A stretch of 64,000 nucleotides of DNA, from contig CAWEYR010000013.1 in assembly GCA_963813345.1 (NCBI GenBank), forward strand, positions 1 to 64,000, written 5' to 3'. Of this stretch, positions 30,882-40,433 are shown in pieces; position 1 is the first letter of the stretch, and each line of letters opens with the position of its first letter. A model generated the notes under the pieces. The model saw nothing but the letters and a program-made list of their open reading frames with translations, did no database searches and had not been told where the DNA came from. The position numbers and the translations under genes were made by a program. This DNA comes from CAWDDA01 sp963813345 (lineage in GTDB: Bacteria > Acidobacteriota > Blastocatellia > RBC074).

Positions 30882-31006
30882 GTTTCAAGATGATCGGCAT
30901 CGGGGAATTGAAGTGAACACCAAGGGGTTTGAATGCGACCACAAGCTAAAGCTTGAACTCGAACTTCCGATGAGGTTTGAGTTCAAGCTTTAGCTTGTGG
31001 TTGGTA
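30882..31006. repeat. copied gene 3' end joined to a family A inverted repeat
   Basis: 30882-30911 (GGTTTCAAGATGATCGGCAT then CGGGGAATTGA) nearly repeats 30638-30667, the last 10 codons and stop of the upstream gene. It is followed by GCGACCACAAGCTAAAGC, TTGAACTCGAAC, a short loop and the reverse complement ending TTAGCTTGTGGTTGGTAGC. So gene tail plus repeat are present twice in 350 bases. Confidence 0.85.
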
Positions 31007-31014
31007 GCGAGCCT

Positions 31015-31662
31015 TTATACAGTCGGTTCGGCATTGAAGCCGAGGATAACGTCAAATTTCGCCGAGAACTCTCCCGTCTTTGATCCCTTGATGGGAACAA
31101 AATCGCTCATCAACGTCGCCAGGGCTTTGGGGTCTGTCACTCCCTTCAGCACTTGGTCCTTCGCGTTGCCGGGGTGGCCTTTGATGTAAAGCTGGGTAAC
31201 GAACTTATCCCTGCCTTTCATCTTAACCATGTAATGAATGTGCGGTGTCCGGCCGGGATATGGAACAGGTTTGATCGTGCGGAAGTAATATTCGCCCGTT
31301 GATCCTGTCAGAAAGCGTCCGAATCCCTGGAAATTCTTGTCCCTGCGCTCAGCATTCGTCGTACCGGTGTGCAGGTAGGCGCCATTGTGTCGCACTGCCA
31401 GATTTCAACCAGTGCATTGCGAAGGGCCTTCCCCGTCGCGTCAAGTATGCGACCGGTCACGTGAGTGATCTCACCAACGCTTGGCGTGATTCCATCGATG
31501 ACGATACCAGGTCGTTATCAGTGTCGAGCGGCAGGTGATTGGGATAGAACGGCCCTCGGTCTGGGCGGCGGTTCGAACCAGTTGTTGTGCAAAAGCTCCA
31601 GGCACGGTGAAAAACGCGGCACCGAGTGATGCGCTTTGTAAGAACAATCGGCGCGAGTTCAT
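31015..31662 (-). CDS. intradiol ring-cleavage dioxygenase family protein (frameshifted)
   Basis: About 215 residues. The start at 31662 has GGAGGAAG upstream. The leader MNSRRLFLQSASLGAAFFTV carries a twin-arginine-like pair, so export is likely. It contains the iron ligands of the protocatechuate 3,4-dioxygenase beta fold: first tyrosine in PFYPNHLPLD, then YYFRTIKPVPYPGRTPHIHY with one tyrosine and two histidines. Frame changes lie near 31540 and 31390-31400. Exported relatives of this size are common in soil bacteria; the aromatic substrate is unknown. A family B repeat lies upstream. Confidence 0.85.
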
Positions 31663-31720
31663 TTGCTTCCTCCTGGGGGCTAATCTTGTTTCCGGCATTA
31701 TGCCATTGAATTAGGTTTTT

Positions 31721-31751
31721 TGGTACGTTGTACCGCCTTCAGGCGGAATCT
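31721..31751. repeat. family B palindromic module
   Basis: TGGTACGTTGTACCGCCTTC then AGGCGGAATCT, the reverse orientation of the module. It separates the dioxygenase from the 3' end of the kinase gene; 31663-31720 has no gene. Confidence 0.85.
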
Positions 31752-34429
31752 TCATTGCTTCACCAGAGCCGGCCAGTTGAGGATAATGCTCGCTGGAGCA
31801 GCCTCACCCAACTGCGTCCCAATCAGGAAACGCTGCCCGTCCGCGGTCACGTCGTAGTCTATCCAAGTGATCTGAATGAGCCCGGTCAGCATGCGCGTCT
31901 TGAATAGCGCTTTCGGCGACTCAAACGTCGCGCCATTGATCTTCACCGCCATCATCTGTCCGTCCGCAGCAACGTAAAACAGTTCCTGTCCGTCGCGCCT
32001 GAAGCGAGGTTGGCTGCCGCCGGTAGGTCGAAATGCGCTTCCTTTCGCCCCCCAGTTGCCCTCTTTAGTGAATGGTCGTGCATAGACTTCATAGCTGCCC
32101 GATTCGTCCGAGACGTACACCAGCCAATTCCCATCTCGGTGAAAGTTGCGGGTGGAGCAATTCAAATGTGGCGTTGAGGAGCGCATAGGGCTGGCGGTCG
32201 CCACTGAGTGGCAGCACCCAGACATCCCCGCGCGTCTTGTTCGTTGACGGACTGAACAGAATGAAGTCGCCATGAAATGACCAGTCAGTTGGCTCGTTGC
32301 CTCCTTTCAGCAACAACTCTTCGGTCCCTACGCCGTTCGCAGCAATCTGGTAAAGGCCAAAGGTGTCTTCCTTCCTCGTCTGGAAGAGAACGTGTTTACC
32401 ATCCGGAGACCAGAGTACAGTTTGACCAGGCGCATCCTTCGAGGCGAGCCGGGTAGGAAGGTTGCGTTCAAGGTCATTCACCCAGATTTCGGTAGCCTGT
32501 TGCTGCGGATTACGATGCAGGATGACAACTTGCTTTCCATCAGGCGACAGACGCGGAGCTTGCCCGTACCGTGTCTCTGATCGGCGGGCCCGCTGTGCCG
32601 ACTTGTTTTCCCGCGCTGGTCAACCCAGACGAGCTGATATTCACGCAGCCTGTCTCCCTGCCAGGCCAGTACGCCATTCTCGGAGACTGACATGGGAACG
32701 CCGAAGACGTTGGCAATGTGTGTCGGCTGCGTAAGGAAAAACGCCTCGCCGGTCAGTTCGAGATCGTCGGCGTCAAAACGTTGTGCCATCAGCGCGCCGT
32801 TGCGCACGAAGAGCAACCAACCTGGATGTGCGTACACAGGAGGCGCGGCATCGGTCAGCAATTGCTTTGCTTCTTTGGAATCAAGCGAGCCGGCGAAGAC
32901 GGTTTGCGCTGCGTCTGCCCCAACAACCCTGTAAAGAAAGTGGCGGCCATCCGGCAGGAAACACGGATACAAGTGAAGGAGTTCGCGACGCTGCGTATCC
33001 AGGCTGGTCAACGGCTTGGGCTCGCCTCCGGTGTCTGGAATTTGAAACAACCCACCGCCAAACCTTGGGGCAAAGACGATCACTCCAGCCCGGCCCCACG
33101 TCCCGCCAGCGAGCTCGGAGATCTCACACAGAACTTGCGGACGGCCACCCGTCAACTCAATCCGCTTCAGCTTTCCTCGTGAGCCGAAGCCGAGCGAGCG
33201 ACTGTCCGGGGACCAGAAGGGGTTTTGGGCATCTTCCGTGTTGGGTATTGCTTGCGCTTCCGTCGATTCAAATGATCGCAGCCAGAATGCTGGCGTTTGC
33301 CGTCTGGCGTCCGGCCCGTAAACGCCAGCTTCTGCCCATCCGGTGAGACGATTAGGGAGTCGGTAGAGCCGTTTTCAAAAAGCAGGTTCTGCGGCGGGGA
33401 AAAAGCAAGCCGTACGGCATTCGCGGTTGCTGCTGTGCTCTCCGATCGCTTGAGATATGCAATACCCAACACCAGCGCCGACATCATGGCCAAACCTGCG
33501 ACGATCCACGCGAGCCGGTCACGCCAGCCGCCATGCGTAGCCTCGTCAAGCACGTTTGTTGCCGCCGTCAAAGCTGCTCCCGAAGGCGTCGACAACGCTT
33601 CGAGCGCAAAGCCCAGATCGCTGGTTGACTGAAATCTGCGCTCTGGTTTCTTCTCGAGACACCGCCGTACGATCTTTTCAAGCTGTGGGCTGATCTTTGC
33701 ATTCGTCTCGCCGAGCTCCGGCGGCTCGTCTTTGAGAATCGCGTTCATCACTTCAATCGACGACTCACCGCCGAAGGGACGCCGGCCTGAGAGCATCTCG
33801 TAGAGGATCACGCCGAACGCGAAGATGTCGGCGCGATGATCGGCTTCCTGCCCACGCACCTGTTCAGGAGCCATATAGCCAACTGTTCCCAGCACCGTAC
33901 CAGGATCAGTCATCTGCCTTTGCGTGTCGGCTTGCGAATCAGCCGAATTTTTCCCTGAGTGTTGAGCTTTGCCAGACCGAAGTCGAGAATCTTGACGCGG
34001 CCATCATTGGTGATGAACAGATTCTCCGGTTTCAGATCGCGATGAACGATACCTTTCTCGTGTGCGGCGGCAAGACCCGCGGCGATCTGCCCGGCGTACT
34101 CAATGGCCTTGCGCGGCGGAATCGCTCCATCCTTCAGGTGCGCGCGCAGCTCCGACCCGTCGAGCAGTTCGGCGACGAGGTAAGGCGCGCCATCTTGCAG
34201 CCCTGTGTCGTAAATGGTCAGGATGTTTGGATGATTCAACGCCGAGGTCGCGCGTGCTTCCTGTTCGAAGCGGCGCAGCCGGTGAGGGTCTTCGGCGAAA
34301 GCGACGGGCAGAAACTTGATTGCTACGTCCCGGTCGAGGCGCGTGTCGCGAGCTCGCCAAACTTCACCCATCCCGCCCGCGCCGAGCTGACTGATGATGT
34401 CGATAGTGAGAGATTTGTTTTGCGATCAC
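31752..34429 (-). CDS. serine/threonine protein kinase with C-terminal TolB-like WD40 propeller (multiply frameshifted)
   Basis: About 890 residues after joining six frames. The likely start is the GTG at 34429 (VIAKQISHYR), with a shift before ISQLGAGGMGEVW. It is a Hanks-type kinase with the glycine loop above, VAIK lysine, catalytic loop HRDLKPEN, DFGLAK and APEQVRG. A single TM helix (LAWIVAGLAMMSALVLGIAYL region near 33490) puts the C-terminal part outside the cytoplasm. That part has WD40/PD40-like blades (SPDGQKLAF, FLPDGRHFLYR, WSPDGKHVLFQTRKED). Frame changes lie near 34400, 33912, 33220, 33160, 32540, 32475 and 32150-32270. This architecture is common in Acidobacteriota; the propeller may sense a ligand. 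Confidence 0.87.
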
Positions 34430-34440
34430 CGTGAGTCAGG

Positions 34441-34468
34441 ATTCCGCCTGAAGGCGGTACTTACATGC
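34441..34468. repeat. family B palindromic module
   Basis: ATTCCGCCTGAAGGCGGTAC then TTACATGC, between the kinase start and the end of the esterase-SMP30 gene (both minus strand). Confidence 0.82.
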
Positions 34469-36214
34469 CTAGAGTCGCGGCGTCGGCGGCTTGTTTGGTG
34501 CCGACCACGCGAAGGCTCCCTTGACCTTGAGTTTTCTTTTGTAGACCTTCTCGCGACACGTAGCGTAGAGCACGTCAAACTCTGGCCCGCCGAACGCGAG
34601 ATTTGTGATCGCACCATTTGGAGTCGGAATGATGCATTGCACTTTGCCTGGCTGATCCGCAACCTGTATCCCCATTCGCGTTGCAACGTAAAGCCGACCA
34701 TCGCGATCAACCTTGATACCGTCGGCGCCGCTATCGTCTGCCGAATCGGGCGTGTGCAGGTAATAGAATTTCTGTTTGGCTGTCGGAATGCCCTGGGAGT
34801 TTAGCTGATAGCTGTATACCCAGTGCGATCTGTAGTCGGCTGCATAAAGCAACGTCTGATCAGGCGATAGTGTGATGCCATTTGCATACACGAGGCCTGT
34901 GTCGACTACACTCTTTTCTCCATTCGGCTTGATCAGCCAGATGCGGCTCTGGTCGGGCGCTCCAACATTGGGATGAGTCACGTAGATGTTGCCGTTGCTG
35001 GCAACAACGATATCGTTCCCCCGGATTCCTTCGGCCACCACGGTTGGATTTCCGTTGGCATCATACTTGAGTATCTTCTCGTCACCTGACGCTACAACGT
35101 ACAACTCGCCTCCTGGACCAAACGCCTGCCCATTTCCACGCTTCGTGTCCTGGATAAACTCGGTGACCTTTCCGTCGAGTGAAATCTTGTATGTCTTACT
35201 TGCCAGAATGTCGGTGAAGAATACTTCGCCCTTCGAATTTGCTGCCGGGCCCTCGGTGAGCCGGTATCCTTCTCCAACCAGCTGCCAGTCCTGTCCTGGG
35301 ATAAGAAGATCATTGAGCGTATTGTTTTTGGTCGGACCTGTCTTTACGGGCTTCGGCCAGTCCTTCCATAACCAGCGCATTGCATCGGGGAACACGGCGG
35401 TTGCATGTTTCGCATCGTGAGCGCCATCAGCCCAGGCATGCTGTACTTCGTAGCCCGAAAAAACGAGAGCACGCTCCATCAGTTGATTGGCCATCCACCA
35501 GTCACCGCCATAATTATTCAGATCATTCGAACCATCCTGAAGAAAAACCCTGATCGGCTTTGGTTCGTACTTGCGAATCAAAGTTGGATACCGTTCACCA
35601 CCACGAAGCCCTACATAAGTGCCAATCGCGCTGAAGACACGACTGAACGCGTCGGGCCGTTCCCATGCGGCCGTAAACGCAGCGATAGCTCCGCTGCTCG
35701 ATCCGCCAATCGCGCGATCATTACCATTCTTCGAAAGACGGATTGCGCGGCCGTCAGAAGCTTTGCGCATTTCAACATCCGGCAAAAGCTCTTCGAGGAT
35801 GAAACGGGCGTAGTTGTCCCCAAGACCATCGTATTCATAGCTTCGATTGAACCGGTCAAGCGCCGTCTCGGCATTCGCTGCCAGCACGCGCCCGTGCATG
35901 ACGAAGACGCCGATCGTCACAGGCATCTCTTTTTTGTGAATCAGGTTGTCGAAGACTACTGGAGCCTCATACCGCACGCCATCCTGGTTGACGTACACGC
36001 ACGCCGGTTTGTCCGGACTGTATTGCGAAGGAATGTATACCCAGTAGTCACGAAATGTGCCGGGAAAGATCTTGGACTTGTCGAAGCTGAACTTGAGGAC
36101 CTCACCCTTTGGAACACCTTCCTGAGGTTTTGAATCTGGACCAGGTGGAAAATCCTGAGTGGGATTCTGGAGGGTGAACAGAGCAAAAGTGAGCAGAAGG
36201 ATGATTTGTTTCAT
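34469..36214 (-). CDS. esterase D-like / SMP-30 gluconolactonase-like fusion protein
   Basis: An intact 581-residue protein. It has a signal peptide (MKQIILLLTFALFTLQ). Residues about 40-290 form an enterochelin-esterase/Fes-type alpha/beta hydrolase: FRDYWVYIPSQY, nucleophile serine in IGGSSSGAIAAF, and a terminal histidine region AWADGAHDAKH. Residues about 310-575 are a six-bladed SMP-30/gluconolactonase propeller: GYRLTEGPAANSKGEVFFTD, GNGQAFGPGGELYV, NDIVVASNGNIYVT, YANGITLSPDQTLLY, DGIKVDRDGRLYVATRMGI. Esterases of this type free acyl or feruloyl groups; SMP-30 proteins open lactones. The two parts in one exported chain may act one after the other, which is inferred. It is clear of frameshifts. 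Confidence 0.88.
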   Translation of the reverse strand: MKQIILLLTFALFTLQNPTQDFPPGPDSKPQEGVPKGEVLKFSFDKSKIFPGTFRDYWVYIPSQYSPDKPACVYVNQDGVRYEAPVVFDNLIHKKEMPVTIGVFVMHGRVLAANAETALDRFNRSYEYDGLGDNYARFILEELLPDVEMRKASDGRAIRLSKNGNDRAIGGSSSGAIAAFTAAWERPDAFSRVFSAIGTYVGLRGGERYPTLIRKYEPKPIRVFLQDGSNDLNNYGGDWWMANQLMERALVFSGYEVQHAWADGAHDAKHATAVFPDAMRWLWKDWPKPVKTGPTKNNTLNDLLIPGQDWQLVGEGYRLTEGPAANSKGEVFFTDILASKTYKISLDGKVTEFIQDTKRGNGQAFGPGGELYVVASGDEKILKYDANGNPTVVAEGIRGNDIVVASNGNIYVTHPNVGAPDQSRIWLIKPNGEKSVVDTGLVYANGITLSPDQTLLYAADYRSHWVYSYQLNSQGIPTAKQKFYYLHTPDSADDSGADGIKVDRDGRLYVATRMGIQVADQPGKVQCIIPTPNGAITNLAFGGPEFDVLYATCREKVYKRKLKVKGAFAWSAPNKPPTPRL

Positions 36215-36235
36215 AGATGGGAGTATGTGAGCGTT

Positions 36236-36344
36236 CCTGGGAGCGCCAGGTCTCTGACCGGCGCGTGATCAAGCCCAACGTCTCATGTCACTGGCACGCG
36301 CCAGAGACTGGCGCTCCAGGCGCTCCCAGGCGGTACAACGTACC
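36236..36344. repeat. family C inverted repeat joined to a family B end
   Basis: CCTGGGAGCGCCAGGTCTCT then GACCGGCGCGTG, a loop, CACGCGCCAGAGACTGGCGC then TCCAGG, and an extra CGCTCCCAGGCGGTACAACG then TACC. The last part combines the end of family C with the end of family B, which shows the modules recombine or insert into each other. Confidence 0.85.
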
Positions 36345-38516
36345 TTATGCTTTGAATTCGGAACCTGGTGGAAGCATTGGCATGGATCTAAGGCGCATTT
36401 TTGTTGCGGCGAAGATCGCGTTGCTTAGCGCTGGGGCGATCGTGATTATCGGAGCTTCACCTGCGCCCGCCGAAGGCAAATCACGGCGATCTATGAGAAC
36501 TGTTTCAAGCGGTGGTACGTCGCTGAATCGAGGTACACGATAACGTGAGAATTTGCCGTTGATGATCTTCCCCTCAGCGAAATCGATCGCCTCAAAAAAC
36601 GCGCCACCGATTCCCTGAATGACTGCTCCCTCGACCTGATTCTTCAATCCATCAGGATTGACAATCGCACCACACTCAAACGATGTAACGACGCGAACAA
36701 TCTTTACCTTCCCGCTCGGCCGGTCTATCGCTACCTCGACGCAGTTGGCAACGTAACCACCCTTCTCGAATCCACCTGCGATACCCCAGCCTCGTCCGGG
36801 ACCGCTCTTCATTTCACGCCACTTGAAAGCCAGGGCGGCCCGCTCGAGCACAGTGCGAAACCGGTCGTCTTTCAGATTCCGCAAACGGAAATCTAGAGGG
36901 TCGATCCCGAGCTCGTGCGCGAGCTCATCGATGTGCACCTCCCGTGCAAAGTGGTTTGCAGTCGACGCGAGCGCCCGATACGAACCCTGTCGCAAAGGTG
37001 AATCCGAGCGATGAAACTCGACTCGCTGATTCGCGAAGTCATACATCGGCTGGATCGCAGCAGTTCCGGAATTATAGTTATGGAAATCCCAGGCTGTGAT
37101 CACGCCATCTTTCGACGCTCCACTCGAGATGTCGATTACGCCTGCAGGACGAAAGTACGCCCAGGTAAACTCCTCTTCACGCGTCCACACGAGCTTTACA
37201 GGAGCATTCGCCGCTTTCGCGAGCCGTGCTGCTTCGATCGCCGCCTCACCCGTATGTTTTCCGCCGTAGCCGGATCCCGTGTCGGGAACGATCACCCGCA
37301 CTTTCGTCTCCTCGAGACGAAATGCGGTTGCAAGCTCGCTTCTGACTCCGAAAGGACGCTGTGTCCCGGTCCACACCGTCAACTTTCCATCCTTCCATTC
37401 AGCTACAGCGGCCCGCGGCTCAAGAGGAGCGTGCGCGATGTAGGCGATGGTGTAGGTCTTCTGAAGTTTTACTTGCGCTGCTTTCAGCCCTTCTTCGATG
37501 TTCCCTTTGCCGGGGTTCGGTCGAGCCGGCTGAGCGCTCGTTCCCGTTTCCTTGCGAAGCACTTCAAACAATTCTTTCGATGATGGCTGCGGCACGCTCT
37601 TCCACTCTGCGCGAATCGCCGAAACCGCGCGCGCAGCATCACTCTCAGTCGGCGCTGTAACTCCGACAAATTCGCCGTCGCGAACGACAGTCACACCGGG
37701 GATCTTTTCAGCGGCGCTCGAATCGATTGTTCCAGCCTTGCTACCGAGAGCTGCCGGTCGAAGCACTTTGCCGAAAAGCATTCCCGGCAGCTTGATATCC
37801 GGAGTGTAGCGATGCGATCCAGTTACGATTGCTCGCGCGTTTGCCTTTTGAGCAGGCTTTCCCGCAACTACCCACTTATCAGGAGTGGCCGCCCGTGCGT
37901 CGTCTTCGATCTTCTCAGTCAGCTTTCGTCCGCGCGTCAGCTCGCCAAAACTCAATGCCTTGCCGGATCCCGAAGCCACGACCTTGCCATTCGAAACACT
38001 CAGCGTAGAGCGATCAGCTTTGAGCGTCTCGGCAGCGAGATCAATCAGCAATTCTCGCGCGCGCGCCGCTGCCTTTCTGAGCTGCGGCGACATGATTCTT
38101 GTAGTCAGACTCCCGAACGTGCCCATATCAAAGGGCGTCAGATCGGTGTCTCCCATTACCATCCGGATCGATGTCACCGGCAATCGCAGCTCATCGGCTA
38201 CGACTTGTGCGAGCGAAGTCCTGATGTCCTGTCCGAACTCGACCTTTCCTGTGTACGCCGTAACTGCACCGTCTTCGGCAATGTGAAGCCAGGCACCGAC
38301 CTCCTGCGGCATTCTCTCCATCTGACCGCCACGACGCGCACCACCAGATTCCTGCTGTGCCGTGGCCCTGGCAATCATCGATACCAGCAGAATCCCGCCG
38401 CCCAGCCCGCGAACAAAGTCTCTGCGGCCTAACTCGAAAGAGTAAAGAGATGGCGCCGTGAGCTCGTACCGCTCCGGTTCCACAATGACAATCTCTTCCT
38501 CGACGGGTCGACTCAC
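36345..38516 (-). CDS. xanthine dehydrogenase-family molybdopterin-binding large subunit (IorB-like)
   Basis: About 723 residues from a GTG at 38516 that overlaps the small-subunit stop (GTGA). This is a better start than the long frame to 38807, which only shadows the small subunit. A twin-arginine signal lies internally (ELGRRDFVRGLGGGILLVSM), so the complex is exported folded. Aldehyde-oxidase/isoquinoline oxidoreductase beta motifs: KVEFGQDIRTSLAQ, DTDLTPFDMGTFGS, VKLVWTREEEF, RQGSYRALASTANHFA and the C-terminal GAGEAPI with the catalytic glutamate. Such enzymes hydroxylate heterocycles or oxidise aldehydes with electrons passed through the 2Fe-2S subunit. Confidence 0.9.
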   Translation of the reverse strand: MSRPVEEEIVIVEPERYELTAPSLYSFELGRRDFVRGLGGGILLVSMIARATAQQESGGARRGGQMERMPQEVGAWLHIAEDGAVTAYTGKVEFGQDIRTSLAQVVADELRLPVTSIRMVMGDTDLTPFDMGTFGSLTTRIMSPQLRKAAARARELLIDLAAETLKADRSTLSVSNGKVVASGSGKALSFGELTRGRKLTEKIEDDARAATPDKWVVAGKPAQKANARAIVTGSHRYTPDIKLPGMLFGKVLRPAALGSKAGTIDSSAAEKIPGVTVVRDGEFVGVTAPTESDAARAVSAIRAEWKSVPQPSSKELFEVLRKETGTSAQPARPNPGKGNIEEGLKAAQVKLQKTYTIAYIAHAPLEPRAAVAEWKDGKLTVWTGTQRPFGVRSELATAFRLEETKVRVIVPDTGSGYGGKHTGEAAIEAARLAKAANAPVKLVWTREEEFTWAYFRPAGVIDISSGASKDGVITAWDFHNYNSGTAAIQPMYDFANQRVEFHRSDSPLRQGSYRALASTANHFAREVHIDELAHELGIDPLDFRLRNLKDDRFRTVLERAALAFKWREMKSGPGRGWGIAGGFEKGGYVANCVEVAIDRPSGKVKIVRVVTSFECGAIVNPDGLKNQVEGAVIQGIGGAFFEAIDFAEGKIINGKFSRYRVPRFSDVPPLETVLIDRRDLPSAGAGEAPIITIAPALSNAIFAATKMRLRSMPMLPPGSEFKA

Positions 38517-38983
38517 GACTTGCCTCCATTCTGCGAGGCACGAGTGATCGCGGCGACGATCCGCGGATATGCCGCGCAACGGCAAATGTTGCCTTCCATC
38601 GAGTGAAGAATCTCTTCGGTGCGAGCCTTCGGTGAACGGCTGAGCAGACCGACGGCAGACATGATCATTCCGGGGATGCAGTAACCGCACTGCATCGCGC
38701 CCTCTTCGATGAATGCTTCCTGGACAGGATGCAGTCGTCCATTGCGGCTGAGGCCTTCGATCGTGGTAACACTCTTTGCATTGACCGATTCGACCGATGT
38801 GATGCAAGAGCGCACCGGTTTCCCGTCAACGAGGACCGTGCACGCGCCGCATTGCCCCTCGCCGCATCCGTATTTGGCGCCAGTGAGATCGAGATTGTTG
38901 CGAAGTATGTCGAGCAGGCTGCGCTCTGCGTCAGACTCGATGCGTCGTTTGACGCCGTTAACGTTGATTTCGAATGCTTTCAT
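38513..38983 (-). CDS. 2Fe-2S-binding small subunit of molybdenum hydroxylase (IorA/CoxS-like)
   Basis: 156 residues. The N-terminal plant-type ferredoxin domain has CGEGQCGACTVLVDG and the C-terminal helical 2Fe-2S domain has QCGYCIPGMIM and GNICRCAAYPRI, giving all eight cysteines. It passes electrons from the molybdopterin subunit encoded immediately downstream (stop/start overlap GTGA). There is no FAD subunit nearby, as in the IorAB two-subunit type. A family D repeat starts at its ATG. Confidence 0.93.
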   Translation of the reverse strand: MKAFEINVNGVKRRIESDAERSLLDILRNNLDLTGAKYGCGEGQCGACTVLVDGKPVRSCITSVESVNAKSVTTIEGLSRNGRLHPVQEAFIEEGAMQCGYCIPGMIMSAVGLLSRSPKARTEEILHSMEGNICRCAAYPRIVAAITRASQNGGKS

Positions 38984-39073
38984 ATTTGGAGTGCGGCGGC
39001 TTGGCGCCGCTTTTCTCTGGCCATGAATGACGCTCGCTCGAGACTAAAGCGGCGCCAAGTCGCCGCACTCCCA
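38983..39073. repeat. family D inverted repeat
   Basis: ATTTGGAGTGCGGCGGCTTG then GCGCCGCTTT, a loop of about 32 bases, AAAGCGGCGCCAAGTCGCCG then CACTCCCAAT. The arms are about 29 bases with two mismatches. It lies between the DUF1552 gene and the small-subunit gene. Confidence 0.92.
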
Positions 39074-39080
39074 ATGCGGC

Positions 39081-40433
39081 CTAAGCAAGTTCCGACAAGA
39101 GTTCGAGCTTGCCGTTGCTGTCGCCGATCTTTTCAGGACGAACTTCCATTCGATCGAGAAGGGAAAGATAGAGATTCGTCATCGGCGTACCCTTGTCAAA
39201 GCGCACATGACGTCCCGGCTTCAAAGTGCCGTTGCCGTGTCCAACAAGCAGAATCGGCAGGTCTTCATGCGTATGCCGGTTTCCATCACCGAGACCGCTG
39301 CCGTAAATGATCATTGAATGATCGAGCAACGACCCGTCCCCATCACTCGCAGCCTTCAACTTGCTCAGGTAATAACCGAAAAGCTCGGTATGCAGCGTGT
39401 TGATCTGCTTTACCTTTTCAATCCAGTCTCCGTTGTTGCGATGATGCGTCAGCGGGTGATGCGGGTCCGATATCCCGATCTCGGGATAGACCCGGTTGCT
39501 GCCTTCACGTCCGAGCATGATCGTTGTGATTCGAGTCAGGTCAGTCTGGAATGCAATCAGACTGAGATCGAACATCAACTTCGCGTATTCGAGAAACGAA
39601 ACCGGAATTCCTGCGGGCTTCTCGATGCCGGGAGTGAGCTGCGTGGTTTGCTTTTCGGCTGCCGCAATTCGCTTTTCGATTTCACGGACCGACGTCAGGT
39701 ACTCATCGATCTTCCGGCGATCAACCGGGCCGAGCGTAGAAACCAGCTTTCGTGTATCTTCGCTCGCCATGTCGAGGATGCTCTTCCGGTAGCGCATTCT
39801 GCGAGCGCGCGTCTCCGGATCAAGACTCAGGTCTTCGGTTCCAAACAACCTCTCGAAAGCTGCACGAGGGTTGATCTCCGGCGGCATTGGTGTCGTTGGA
39901 CTTCGCCACGAGATGCTGTTGGTGTAAGCACAGCTGTATCCAGAGTCGCAGTTACCGACAGTGCGCGAATCTTCGCAACCCAGCTCTATCGAAGAAAACT
40001 TCGTCTTCGAGCCGACAAACTGTGCCGCTACCTGGTCAGCCGAGATTCCGTTGCGGATATCGGCGCCCATTGTCTTTTTGCAGTGCACGCCGGTAAGGAA
40101 TGAAGCTCCCGCGCGAGCGTGATCACCAGGACCATCGCCAAGCGCGTTGCCGTTGTGGTCATCCAGTCCCGAGAGCACCATCATGTCGCTGCGGAAAGGC
40201 TCGAGCGGCTTGAGAATTCTCGTGAATTCGTAGTCCTTTCCGAGCGTGGCGGGGCGCCACTCTTCGAGCACGATACCATTTGGAACGTAGACGAAGGCCA
40301 TCCGCACTGGCGCCTTCGATGAGGTCCCTCGAGTAATCGCCGGCACCATCGCATCGAGCATTGGAAGCGCGATCGCCGTGCCTGCACCCTTGAGAAATGT
40401 CCGTCGCGCAAGCTGCGTCTTATTGATGATCAT
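39081..40433 (-). CDS. DUF1552 domain protein
   Basis: 450 residues from the ATG at 40433 (MIINKTQLARRTFLKGAGT). The twin-arginine signal LARRTFLKGAGTAIALPML marks a Tat-exported protein. The DUF1552 hallmarks follow: FVYVPNGIVLEEWRP, LSGLDDHNGNALGDGPGDHA, GCEDSRTVGNCDSGYSCAYT, HHPLTHHRNNGDWI, STLGPVDRRKIDEYLTSVRE and YGSGLGDGNRHTHEDLPILL, related to the sulfatase/alkaline-phosphatase fold of DUF1501. The frame is open upstream into the DUF1585 part of the neighbour without a stop. Always found with a DUF1592 partner; the biochemical role is unknown. Confidence 0.88.
   Translation of the reverse strand: MIINKTQLARRTFLKGAGTAIALPMLDAMVPAITRGTSSKAPVRMAFVYVPNGIVLEEWRPATLGKDYEFTRILKPLEPFRSDMMVLSGLDDHNGNALGDGPGDHARAGASFLTGVHCKKTMGADIRNGISADQVAAQFVGSKTKFSSIELGCEDSRTVGNCDSGYSCAYTNSISWRSPTTPMPPEINPRAAFERLFGTEDLSLDPETRARRMRYRKSILDMASEDTRKLVSTLGPVDRRKIDEYLTSVREIEKRIAAAEKQTTQLTPGIEKPAGIPVSFLEYAKLMFDLSLIAFQTDLTRITTIMLGREGSNRVYPEIGISDPHHPLTHHRNNGDWIEKVKQINTLHTELFGYYLSKLKAASDGDGSLLDHSMIIYGSGLGDGNRHTHEDLPILLVGHGNGTLKPGRHVRFDKGTPMTNLYLSLLDRMEVRPEKIGDSNGKLELLSELA

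Noticed and set aside
34042..34434. Plus-strand ORF antisense to the kinase domain
   Set aside because: The minus strand encodes clear kinase motifs; the plus frame has no similarity.
38517..38807. 97-codon N-terminal extension of the molybdenum large subunit
   Set aside because: It is the shadow of the 2Fe-2S subunit gene in another frame; the overlapping GTG at 38516 is the better start.
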